Of a DNA stretch of 5,863 nt, positions 1-5,863 are shown one piece after another. Both the position numbers and the translations under genes were made by a program. Each line of letters begins with the position of its first letter. Within the stretch, counting starts at the first letter, position 1. Source of the stretch: Pseudomonadota bacterium (GTDB lineage Bacteria; Pseudomonadota; Alphaproteobacteria; Rhizobiales; Rhizobiaceae); the NCBI GenBank assembly GCA_023433855.1, contig JAEYTV010000028.1, positions 1-5,863 on the forward strand, written 5' to 3'. The notes under the pieces were generated by a model, which was not told where the DNA came from, searched no databases, and saw nothing but the letters and a program-made list of their open reading frames with translations.

Positions 1-68
1 GTGTACCACGTCACCCCGCCAGCAGTCGCTGGGCTAAAGCGGATCCCGGATCACACGCATCCAAAGTC

Positions 69-100
69 CTTGCGCTGTCGCGATAATATATGATATATCA
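69..100 (+). promoter_or_regulatory. Possible promoter/operator region of the aminotransferase gene
   Basis: This AT-rich stretch sits just upstream of the aminotransferase in otherwise GC-rich DNA. A weak -35-like TTGCGC (70-75) and a -10-like TATATC (94-99) are separated by 18 bases. The 10-base perfect palindrome TGATATATCA (91-100) overlaps the -10 candidate, which would suit a dimeric regulator or may be chance in AT-rich sequence. The match to promoter consensus is poor, so this is only a candidate. Confidence 0.25.
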
Positions 101-121
101 AAATAACAGACGGAGGCTCTC

Positions 122-1351
122 ATGTCAGCTTTATCGAGAAATCAGGACGCCGCCCTGCGCGCCCGCGCCGAAAAGGTCGTGCCTAGCGGCATGTGGGGTC
201 ATTTGCACGCAGCAAAGCTCCCTGACGGTTATCCGCAGTTCTTCAGCCGCGGCGAGGGCGGGGTTGTGTGGGATGTGGATGGCAACCGTTATGTTGACTT
301 CATGTGCAGTTGGGGACCCAATCTGCTGGGCCACCATCATCCCGAGGTCGAGGAAGCGGCGGAGCGACAGCGCCGCCTCGGGGATTGCCTGAACGGTCCG
401 GCTGAAGTCATGGTGGAACTGGCTGAAATGCTGGTCGATACCATTGCCCATGCCGACTGGACGCTGTTTCAGAAAAACGGCACGGATGCGACCACCACCT
501 GCGTGACGGTGGCGCGCGCGGCCACCGGAAAACGAAAGATCCTCGTAGCGAAGGGTGCCTACCACGGCGCGGTGCCGTGGTGCTCCCCATCGCTCCTGGG
601 CGTGACCGCCGAGGACCGCGCTCACCTGATCTATTACGTCTTCAACGACGTGGAATCGCTGGAAGCGGCCGTAAAGGCGGGTGGTGACGACATCGCGGCG
701 ATCGTCGTCTCGGCCTATCGTCACGATCTCGGCTTTGACCAGGAACTGCCGACGCCGGACTTCGCCAAAGCCGTCCGCAGACTGGCCGATGCCAAGAGCG
801 CAGCCTTGATCCTCGATGAGGTGCGGGCCGGCTTTCGACTGCATGCCGCCGGCAGCTGGGAGCCGCTCGGCGTGCGCCCGGACCTCGCCGCCTGGAGCAA
901 GGCCATTGCCAACGGGTACCCCCTGTCCGCCGTGACAGGCCGAGACTGGCTTCGCAAAGCGGCCTCGCAGGTCTTCGTGACCGGCTCCTTTTGGGCGGGT
1001 GCCGTCTCGATGGCCGCATCGCTCGCGACGCTAAAGGTAGTTCGCCGCGACGATGTTCCCGGACAAGTGGCCCGTCTGGGCCAGATGCTGCGCGACGGAC
1101 TGGAAACCCGTTCCCGCCAGTTCGGTGTTTCCATTCGCCAGTCGGGCCCGGCGCAAATGCCGACGGTGCTGTTCGATGACGATCCCGACTTCACAAAGGG
1201 CACCGCCTTCTGCAACGCGGCTCTGTCGAAGGGCGTGTATTTCCACCCCAAGCATAACATGTTCCTTTGCGCCGCGCATACCGAGGACGATATTGCCGTC
1301 GCACTGGAAGCTGCGGAGTATGCCTTCGCGTCTGTCGCACAGGCGACGTGA
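122..1351 (+). CDS. Class-III PLP-dependent aminotransferase, glutamate-1-semialdehyde aminomutase-like
   Basis: The 409-residue product is a cytosolic fold-type I PLP enzyme of aminotransferase class III, closest in style to glutamate-1-semialdehyde 2,1-aminomutase (usually about 430 residues). Visible landmarks are an N-terminal DVDGNRYVDF (51-60), GHHHPEV (70-76), the phosphate-binding-loop equivalent KNGTDA (118-123), YHG (147-149), LILDEVRAGFR (229-239) with the cofactor-pyridine aspartate at D232, and WSKAIANGYP (258-267), where K260 should form the Schiff base with PLP. All core catalytic positions are present, so it is probably active. The segment that reads EPV-x-x-N in true aminomutases is here VVSAYRHDLG (195-204), which argues for a different substrate and against a hemL call. 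The ATG at 122 is chosen because GGAGG (112-116) lies 5 bases upstream. It is a lone gene with no biosynthetic neighbours in view, so the substrate is unknown. Confidence 0.9.
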   Translation: MSALSRNQDAALRARAEKVVPSGMWGHLHAAKLPDGYPQFFSRGEGGVVWDVDGNRYVDFMCSWGPNLLGHHHPEVEEAAERQRRLGDCLNGPAEVMVELAEMLVDTIAHADWTLFQKNGTDATTTCVTVARAATGKRKILVAKGAYHGAVPWCSPSLLGVTAEDRAHLIYYVFNDVESLEAAVKAGGDDIAAIVVSAYRHDLGFDQELPTPDFAKAVRRLADAKSAALILDEVRAGFRLHAAGSWEPLGVRPDLAAWSKAIANGYPLSAVTGRDWLRKAASQVFVTGSFWAGAVSMAASLATLKVVRRDDVPGQVARLGQMLRDGLETRSRQFGVSIRQSGPAQMPTVLFDDDPDFTKGTAFCNAALSKGVYFHPKHNMFLCAAHTEDDIAVALEAAEYAFASVAQAT

Positions 1352-1840
1352 CCGAACCGGCCTGCCGGTCCCGGCGGCCCGTTTAGTGTCCGCCACAGGT
1401 AACGCGACGGTCCAGTTTACATGACCGGGCCGCACACCAGTGACGAACTTCATGCGTCATCGATGTAAGGCAATGCCGATCTCGGTTGGCTGGTCGCGCA
1501 CCGATTTCCTCCTTTGAGAAGATCAGCTCGCTGCAATATCGTTGCTCGCATCTGAAGGATTGGCAAGACATCGGGTCCGTTCGCGCCGGGTCCTGCGCCG
1601 TCGCTACGGAGGCCAATCGGAGGAGGAGTTGTCACATTGTCGAACGAGCTCTCTGCTGCCTGAGATCAGGCAATGGCACGCGTGACTATTTTCCAATGCG
1701 CCATGGCGCGGACGCGATGATGTGGGTGGCGGTGACGCTTGTCGCTGATGGACAAGTTCGTCATCCCACCAGTTCTGTGCACGACCGACGCACATCTGGT
1801 TTATGTGACATCGCCCGCCCAACCCTTTCATAAAGCGTCA
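1352..1840. other. Intergenic stretch with no convincing gene
   Basis: This lies between the ends of the two convergent genes. Open frames here are short, start with poor codons and show no recognisable domain on either strand. Just after the aminotransferase stop is a weak 5-bp hairpin, ACCGG/CCGGT (1356-1369, loop CCTG), without a real T-tract. A good ribosome-binding-like AGGAGGAG (1621-1628) precedes only an 8-codon TTG frame (1637-1663), perhaps a gene remnant. The one clear structure is the hairpin at 1725-1770, listed separately. Its size and composition would suit degraded mobile or gene-remnant DNA, but no source is identified. Confidence 0.6.
1725..1770. repeat. Long imperfect inverted repeat (stem-loop) of unknown role
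   Basis: The left arm 1725-1743 pairs with the right arm 1751-1770 around a 7-base loop (GCTGATG). From the loop outward there are 6 pairs (1738-1743 with 1751-1756), a TT bulge (1757-1758), 7 pairs including one G-T (1731-1737 with 1759-1765), a bulged C (1730), and 5 more pairs (1725-1729 with 1766-1770), 18 in total. No T-tract follows on either strand, so it does not look like a simple intrinsic terminator. It could be a REP-like palindrome, part of a small RNA, or a relic of a mobile element. Confidence 0.55.
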
Positions 1841-1879
1841 AGGTTCAAGGGCCGCGCCTCACGCGGGGCCCTTGAACCT
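1841..1879 (-). terminator. Probable transcription terminator of the autotransporter gene
   Basis: A strong hairpin begins 47 bases past the autotransporter stop. The outer arms AGGTTCAAGGGCC (1841-1853) and GGCCCTTGAACCT (1867-1879) are exact reverse complements. An alternative inner helix, CCGCG (1852-1856) with CGCGG (1862-1866), extends the outer 11 pairs with only a 2-base bulge and a 5-base loop. On the minus strand the hairpin is followed by a modest T-rich stretch (CTTTATG), which favours that direction. The T-tract is weak, so termination may be inefficient, or the hairpin may serve both convergent genes. Confidence 0.6.
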
Positions 1880-1925
1880 GTTGGACGACGTATTCGGCAG
1901 GTCCTGTTGCCTGATCTTCAAGAGG

Positions 1926-3545
1926 CTAGAAGCGCCACGAGAAGTTCGCCTTCACGGCGTGGTCCTGCGCCCGCTCCCCGATCTGGCCCGAGTAGGACAC
2001 ACCGAGCATCATGCGCTCGTCGATCTGCCAGTCGAGCCCGGCTTCGGCTACCAATGCATCACGGTCGATCGGAACCCCGGTGACGTTGAATGCGGACGCA
2101 CCGCCCGAGAAGGCGAGTTGGGCCGCCGGATGCACGTCCCCGTAAGCATGCCGCCAGCCCAGCAGGCCGCGTAGGGTTAGCGGCGTGTCCTGGCCGATCA
2201 GGGCCTCGGCCCGGATCCCGACCGTGGTCGTGGCCAGATCTTGTTGCTGGCCATAACCGGTCAGTGCCGCGGGACCGCCTCCTTCGACAAACCCATCCGT
2301 GTGCAGCCGCAGCACCGAGGCACCGACAAACGGCTCCAGCAGCACGTCGTTTAGGCTGAACTGATACCCGAGTTCGCCGAAGGCCTGAGCCGTCCAGGCG
2401 TCGTAAGACGCATGTGTGCGGTCGAAAAAGCCCGGAAAGCTGACGGTGCGACTGACATCGATGTCGTGCCAAGCATAGGAGGCTCCTAGCCGGAGGTTGA
2501 GCCCGCCCCACGAGCCTGACCCATAGAGAGCTCCATAGATGCTGTCGTTCGAACCTGAGGAGAGACGCCCATCCACATCGAAAGTGGTGCGTGTATAGCC
2601 GCCTGCGAGACCTAGCCTAAAGGCATTGCTCATCTGGGCGTCTCCCCCGAGGATGAAGCCGCCGGTGGAGGTCTCGAGCCCTGCTGCATTGCTGTTGCTG
2701 CCGATACTGCCCCAGGAACCGAAGCTCTCATTCCATAGGCCGTAGTCGTCCGGAGCGGCCGTGACCGGCACTGCCACAGGCTGCAGGGCATCCGCATCAT
2801 AGCTGCCTTGAGCGAAGGTCGGCAGACTGGACACCAACGGCCGACGCAAGCGCGTCAGGATGGCGTTGCGAACTAAGCGACTATCGGCATAGGTGACAGC
2901 GGTCGCCGAGGCATGAGCCTCGCCCGACAGCGCATCGAAAGCCCGGCGGGCACCCGACACGCTCTGGCCGACCGCGGCATCGTATAGGGTGTTACCAGAG
3001 CCAAGCGCCTCGATCGCCTCGGCAGCGCTGTACTGGTTCCGGGAGGTCGCCGCGGAGGAGAACGCGACCGGCGCAGCGCCAGTCTTCCGCTCCAAGGTCA
3101 GGAAGACATTAGTGGCATCATAGGTCAGGAAGGGGTCGAGGAAGGCAAAGTTGCTGGTGACGCCGGGGGAAAAGGCGCCGCTCCGTCCACCGGCAGCGGT
3201 GAGAATGGTGTAGGTCGTGGAGGGCTGGTACGCGCCGGCCTCAGCGAGCACCTGCACGGTGCCGCCATTCAGGGTCGCGCCGCCCGTTGCGACAATCTTG
3301 TCGGACAGGCCCGCCGCATTGACTTCGACCTGATAGACCGAGTCAGCCTCGAAGGTGACATTGCCGGCCACATTTAGCGTGCCGATGGAGTTGCCGGGCG
3401 CAACGATGCCGCCGCTCTGCACGACGATCCCGCCGACCGTGCCCGTGCCCCCGAGGATGCCACCGGACTGGACGGTTACCTCCGAGTTTCCGAACGCCCC
3501 GTTCACCGCAAGACGGCCCTGATGAACGAAGGTCGCTCCGGTCAA
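1926..3545 (-). CDS. Autotransporter C-terminal part: last passenger segment, linker and outer-membrane barrel
   Basis: This is the downstream piece of the split gene. The 3545 start is only the nearest TTG. Homologous sequence in this frame continues up to about 3749 (LANGPVTFGGGTLRFDYAG and onward), so the piece has no natural start of its own. In local numbering, residues 24-65 are glycine-rich beta-helix ending in the typical GGIVAPGNSIGTLNVAGN. Residues 66-152 resemble the conserved passenger C-terminus that seeds folding. Residues 201-234 (RAFDALSGEAHAS and onward) form the helix that threads the barrel pore. Residues 268-539 are the barrel, beginning DYGLWNESFGSWG. The last residue is phenylalanine, the usual Bam recognition signal. 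No ribosome-binding site supports independent translation. The family assignment is firm; whether the piece is expressed is doubtful. Confidence 0.8.
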   Translation of the reverse strand: MTGATFVHQGRLAVNGAFGNSEVTVQSGGILGGTGTVGGIVVQSGGIVAPGNSIGTLNVAGNVTFEADSVYQVEVNAAGLSDKIVATGGATLNGGTVQVLAEAGAYQPSTTYTILTAAGGRSGAFSPGVTSNFAFLDPFLTYDATNVFLTLERKTGAAPVAFSSAATSRNQYSAAEAIEALGSGNTLYDAAVGQSVSGARRAFDALSGEAHASATAVTYADSRLVRNAILTRLRRPLVSSLPTFAQGSYDADALQPVAVPVTAAPDDYGLWNESFGSWGSIGSNSNAAGLETSTGGFILGGDAQMSNAFRLGLAGGYTRTTFDVDGRLSSGSNDSIYGALYGSGSWGGLNLRLGASYAWHDIDVSRTVSFPGFFDRTHASYDAWTAQAFGELGYQFSLNDVLLEPFVGASVLRLHTDGFVEGGGPAALTGYGQQQDLATTTVGIRAEALIGQDTPLTLRGLLGWRHAYGDVHPAAQLAFSGGASAFNVTGVPIDRDALVAEAGLDWQIDERMMLGVSYSGQIGERAQDHAVKANFSWRF

Positions 3546-4337
3546 CGGGCTGGTCCCGGTCAGGTTCAGGCTGCCGGACCCCGTCTTGGTGAATGGCCCG
3601 CTTCCTGTGAGAGGAGCGGACAGCGTCTGGGCATTGCCGTTGGTATCGAGCGTGAAGCCGCCTGCATCGACGGTAATCGGGCGGTCGAGCGTACCGGCAT
3701 AATCGAACCGGAGAGTGCCTCCGCCGAACGTGACGGGCCCGTTGGCGAGGCATCGGAAGTGCCTATGGCAAGGACGCCGCCGTTCACCGCGGTGCCGCCG
3801 GTATAGGTGTTGGTGCCGGTCAAGGTCAGCGTGCCTGTGCCCGCCTTGGTGAGTGACCCCGAGCCGGAGATATTGCCGGCATAGGTCAGAGCGTCAGAGC
3901 GGTTGAAGGCAAGGGTCGCGTTGTTGACGATGTTCCCGCTGACTGAGCCCGATGTGCCGCCATTGCCGACCTGCAATGTGCCCGCGCTGATCGTCGTGCC
4001 GCCCGTATAGGCGTTCGCGCCCGTCAACGTCAGCGTGCCGGCGCCGGCCTTCGTGAGTGACCCGGAGCCGGAGATGCCCTGGCTGATCGAACTGTTGAAC
4101 CCATTCGTGTCAAATGTACCGCCGCCAGCGTTGAGGACAATGGAGCGTGTTGCCGCCAAGTTGAAGGCTGTTCTAAATCGAAGTGTGCCACCGTCTAAGC
4201 TCAGCGGGCCAGAGGCATGGCCGAGATTGGCATCGGCTGAAGTCGCCAGGACTCCGCCGTTCACCGCGGTGCCGCCGCTGTAAGTGTTGGCCCCGGAGAG
4301 CGTCAGGGTCCCGGCACCGAGCTTGGTGAGCGCCCCG
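3535..4337 (-). repeat. PATR-coding direct repeats within the autotransporter passenger
   Basis: Four related units of about 70-100 bases recur at about 4337-4247, 4069-3990, 3868-3770 and 3607-3535 on the minus strand. Each codes for a variant of LTKxGxGTLTLxGxNxYxGGT. The first and third share almost the same ending, GGCACCGCGGTGAACGGCGG (4276-4257 and 3798-3779 on the minus strand). The frameshift lies immediately after the third unit. Such near-identical units can recombine and change passenger length, and they also complicate assembly. Confidence 0.75.
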
Positions 4338-5230
4338 ACGCCTTCCATGGCGGCTGAGACGCCGATAGAGAGGCCATTGCTGTCAATGAAGGCACCTTTA
4401 GTGCCGATCACAACATCTCCTGGTGCGAAACCATAGGCCCAATCAGTCTGGCTGGCAAGAGTAACGACATTGTTCATACTAGCACGCAGAATTCCGCCGT
4501 TGAAATTGACCCTGGCACCGCCCGTCTGGCCGTCGCCAAGCCCCTTCATGAAATAATCGGCGGTTATTACACCACGGTTCCCGGCCTCGCCGTCCAGGTT
4601 CAAGGTTCCCTGTGATGCTGGAACCGCTCCGATATGAACAACCGGGGCAATGACGGCTCCGCCGTTGTCGATGGTTACGGTGCCGTCGCCGTACCAGCCG
4701 AGAGCGAGATAAGTGTTGGTCCATTGCGAGCCAGAGCCGCTAACGGTCACAATGCCGGTTCCGCCGGGGGTGGCGCCAACTTCGCTAGTCGTGTTGCTGA
4801 CGCTCCCCCCGTTCACGATGTTCAGCTGGCCGACACCTGACACGCCCACGCCGACGGAAAGCGCGCCATTGTTCGTCCACGCTGAGCCAGCATCCTGCAC
4901 AGTCACCGTGCCGGTGACGTTGTCTGCACCGATCCTTGCAGTTGTTCCGTTAACGATGCCGCCGGATTCGACAATCAGGGTTCCGCCCAGAGTGTTTCCA
5001 ATCATGAGGTTGTTCGGAATATTCCAGGGCGACGAGTGGATGCCCGGCACGGTGACGGTTGGTCCCTGAATCACGGTATTGGCTGATTGAGCCTGAGCGG
5101 CCTCCATAAGGAGAAGCAATACTACAGCCGACGCCGAAGCCAGCATCAGGCTATGCGAGGACATGCTCTTCGACCTGCGCATCGAGCTTGATACTCGAGA
5201 CTCGACGAACTGATGCGAAGACTGGCGCAT
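3566..5230 (-). CDS. Autotransporter N-terminal part: signal peptide and passenger repeats, frameshifted
   Basis: This is the upstream piece of the split gene. Residues 1-47 form a long signal peptide with a basic stretch (R18, R19, K21), a hydrophobic core (about 27-42, including AVVLLLL) and a likely cleavage at AQA-QS after A47. Residues 80-205 hold three to four glycine-rich repeats with the pattern G-x-V-T-V-x-G-S-x-W-T-N, as in the T5SS/PEP-CTERM-associated repeat family. PATR units follow around 298, 387 and 455 (LTKxGxGTLTLxGxNxYxGGT). True sequence ends at A494; beyond that the frame runs out of register for about 60 residues (proline- and arginine-rich) to a stop at 3566. An in-frame ATG at 5269 exists, but the ATG at 5230 is preferred because AGGAGG lies just before it. 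Alone, this product would be exported to the periplasm without a barrel. Confidence 0.8.
   Translation of the reverse strand: MRQSSHQFVESRVSSSMRRSKSMSSHSLMLASASAVVLLLLMEAAQAQSANTVIQGPTVTVPGIHSSPWNIPNNLMIGNTLGGTLIVESGGIVNGTTARIGADNVTGTVTVQDAGSAWTNNGALSVGVGVSGVGQLNIVNGGSVSNTTSEVGATPGGTGIVTVSGSGSQWTNTYLALGWYGDGTVTIDNGGAVIAPVVHIGAVPASQGTLNLDGEAGNRGVITADYFMKGLGDGQTGGARVNFNGGILRASMNNVVTLASQTDWAYGFAPGDVVIGTKGAFIDSNGLSIGVSAAMEGVGALTKLGAGTLTLSGANTYSGGTAVNGGVLATSADANLGHASGPLSLDGGTLRFRTAFNLAATRSIVLNAGGGTFDTNGFNSSISQGISGSGSLTKAGAGTLTLTGANAYTGGTTISAGTLQVGNGGTSGSVSGNIVNNATLAFNRSDALTYAGNISGSGSLTKAGTGTLTLTGTNTYTGGTAVNGGVLAIGTSDASPTGPSRSAEALSGSIMPVRSTARLPSMQAASRSIPTAMPRRCPLLSQEAGHSPRRGPAA
3740..3755 (-). other. 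Site of the single-base frameshift in the autotransporter
   Basis: On the minus strand the upstream frame reads GTSDA and then turns into PTGPSRS, which is unlike the family. The other frame reads LANGPVTFGGG from base 3749, matching the equivalent place in an earlier repeat (GPLSLDGGTLRF). Restoring one C, so that GATGCCTCG becomes GATGCCCTCG, joins them as GTSDALANGPVTF. No slippery X-XXY-YYZ heptamer is visible, so programmed frameshifting is unlikely. Confidence 0.75.
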
Positions 5231-5234
5231 GATG

Positions 5235-5240
5235 CCTCCT
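5235..5240 (-). promoter_or_regulatory. Ribosome binding site that fixes the autotransporter start
   Basis: The minus strand reads AGGAGGCATCATG: a perfect AGGAGG four bases before the ATG at 5230-5228. The longer in-frame ATG at 5269 and the inner ATG at 5182 lack a comparable site, so translation most likely begins at 5230. Confidence 0.75.
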
Positions 5241-5284
5241 GTTAAGTTGAGGCACACGTATGTGGCCATAATGGAATCGGCGCG

Positions 5285-5312
5285 ATAGTAAGTGGGGATG
5301 CCCGTCTGTCTA
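5285..5312 (-). promoter_or_regulatory. Candidate promoter of the autotransporter gene
   Basis: On the minus strand TAGACA (5312-5307) matches the TTGACA -35 box at five of six bases, and TACTAT (5290-5285) matches TATAAT at four of six, with a 16-base spacer. Initiation just downstream would give a leader of about 50 bases before the start codon at 5230. It was found by eye only. The remaining 5313-5536 interval shows no gene or other clear signal. Confidence 0.35.
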
Positions 5313-5536
5313 TCGAATAAGGCCGAGCAAGTAGGTTTCTCCCCGTGTGTGATGTAGCGGCCACAAACAGGAGGAACTACACAGTTTATTCGAGGACCTT
5401 CCCCGTCATGAGACTGCGTCTAGGTCATATATTAGCAGCCCTTTACCGTGCTGAAGGTTTCTTTGCTGAACGACCGGGACCGGACCTTCACCAGCGAGGC
5501 GCTTCTTCTTGAGCGAAACCGCGAATAATGCCCGCG

Positions 5537-5738
5537 TCAGCCGCACCAATCTATCTTCCTTCCCTTCCGCCATTCCCTGGCGAAGCCCTCCCGGATCAGT
5601 TCTTTTCCTACCTCCCGACCATCCGGGAGATAGACGTTCACCAGTGGCCGGCCGAAGCGGTCGCGCCCCTTGGCTTCGATCCGGAGGTTCTTCTTTCCCT
5701 CGATCATCTCCTGAAGCCGGAACTTTGGCGAGCCTTGC
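5537..5738 (-). pseudogene. C-terminal remnant of a thermonuclease (staphylococcal-nuclease-like) gene
   Basis: About 65 residues resemble the C-terminal half of SNase-fold nucleases: MIEGKKNLRIEAKGRDRFGR, then PLVNVYLPDGREVGKELIRE, then GFAREWRKGRKIDWCG before a TGA stop. The arginine in RDRFGR corresponds to catalytic Arg87 of the Staphylococcus aureus enzyme. The N-terminal half, with the equivalents of Arg35, Glu43 and the calcium ligands, is absent. Full-length relatives are usually 130-200 residues and often secreted. Upstream, the frame continues into sequence resembling an insertion-element end, starting at 5739 (a fused ATG exists at 5800), so the gene appears to have been cut by that insertion. 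The fragment should be inactive. Its stop lies about 300 bases upstream of the autotransporter start on the same strand. Confidence 0.65.
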
Positions 5739-5863
5739 TGTTGATTGCCACTGAGAATTGACCCGGCGTGGCCTGATATTTCCATTGAGAATTGACCCAT
5801 GTTCCAACCTTCCCTCGCATGTTTTCAGCGGGGGCTATGGAGTGATCGACATGGCGTTATTGA
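5739..5863. mobile_element. Partial IS21-family-like insertion sequence end, running off the window
   Basis: Starting with TG at 5739, the sequence carries two related direct repeats: TTGATTGCCACTGAGAATTG plus ACCC (5741-5764) and GATATTTCCATTGAGAATTG plus ACCC (5775-5798). They share the exact core GAGAATTGACCC with a 34-base period. IS21-family elements begin with TG, end with CA and carry several terminal repeats of this type, and the bases here resemble ends I recall from that family. The transposase genes (istA, istB) and the other end lie outside the window, so orientation and the target duplication cannot be seen. The abrupt loss of nuclease homology at the same point supports 5739 as the junction. 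Confidence 0.55.

Larger units (their letters stand above)
1926..5230 (-). pseudogene. Autotransporter (type Va secretion) gene interrupted by one frameshift
   Basis: Two adjacent minus-strand frames together encode one classical autotransporter. Adding a single base near 3749 makes the whole span exactly in frame and gives an 1101-residue protein. In order it has a signal peptide (about 1-47), beta-helix passenger repeats of the T5SS/PEP-CTERM-associated type (about 80-205), four passenger-associated transport repeats (PATR, about 298-330, 387-420, 455-490 and 540-575), a helical linker (about 763-796) and an autotransporter barrel (about 830-1101) ending in SWRF. Such proteins cross the inner membrane by Sec, and the barrel inserts in the outer membrane through the Bam machinery to present the passenger at the surface. 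The passenger has no visible protease or other catalytic domain, so adhesion or biofilm function is only a guess. As written, passenger and barrel cannot be made as one chain, so surface display should fail unless the lesion is a sequencing error. Confidence 0.85.

Noticed and set aside
131..844. Long minus-strand open frame opposite the aminotransferase
   Set aside because: It is antisense to a clearly conserved coding frame, with no ribosome-binding site and no domain. High GC content keeps such shadow frames open.
1384..1425. Possible insertion-element end just after the aminotransferase (GTGTCCGCCACAGG)
   Set aside because: I found no matching inverted copy, target duplication or transposase sequence in the window.
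1486..1833. 115-codon plus-strand frame in the intergenic gap
   Set aside because: It starts with TTG without a good ribosome site, has irregular composition with many Arg, Ser and Cys residues, and contains the hairpin at 1725-1770.
3343..3753. 136-codon minus-strand frame spanning the frameshift
   Set aside because: Its Arg/His-rich product is the third-frame shadow of the autotransporter and matches no passenger repeat.
5235..5374. 9-bp inverted pair AACAGGAGG (5366-5374) and CCTCCTGTT (5235-5243)
   Set aside because: The right copy is the autotransporter ribosome site and its match 120 bases away is short. It is probably coincidental; no start codon follows the plus-strand copy.
5528..5761. 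77-codon plus-strand frame with an ATG start
   Set aside because: It is antisense to the nuclease remnant, whose SNase-like motifs (RDRFGR, PDGREVGKELIREG) are convincing. No ribosome-binding site precedes it.

Overview
The window is GC-rich bacterial DNA. Its gene content and protein style (a Rhizobiales/Acetobacter-like autotransporter, an alphaproteobacterial-looking nuclease C-terminus) suggest an alphaproteobacterium, though this is inference from family resemblance. No rRNA, tRNA or CRISPR array is visible.

Layout. Positions 1-121 are a leader with an AT-rich stretch and a 10-bp palindrome. At 122-1351 (+) lies an intact class-III PLP-dependent aminotransferase of the glutamate-1-semialdehyde-aminomutase-like group, with a clear ribosome binding site. 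Positions 1352-1840 hold no convincing gene but contain an 18-bp imperfect hairpin (1725-1770). A strong stem-loop at 1841-1879 probably terminates the opposing gene. From 5230 down to 1926 (-) runs a type Va autotransporter: signal peptide, beta-helical passenger with repeats, and a C-terminal 12-strand-type barrel ending in Trp-Arg-Phe. The reading frame is broken once, near 3749. Restoring one base gives a continuous 1101-residue protein, so the gene is a single-lesion pseudogene or carries a sequencing error. Its leader (5231-5400) has a candidate promoter and an AGGAGG site.

At the right edge, 5537-5738 (-) is the C-terminal remnant of a staphylococcal-nuclease-like (thermonuclease) gene. 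It is cut off exactly where a sequence resembling the end of an IS21-family element begins (5739), with two 34-bp-spaced terminal repeats. The element runs off the window.

The genes do not form an operon: the aminotransferase and autotransporter converge, and the nuclease remnant lies upstream of the autotransporter on the same strand. The region looks like accessory DNA with one intact metabolic gene, one broken surface-protein gene and one IS-truncated gene. I did not find a convincing new multi-gene system.
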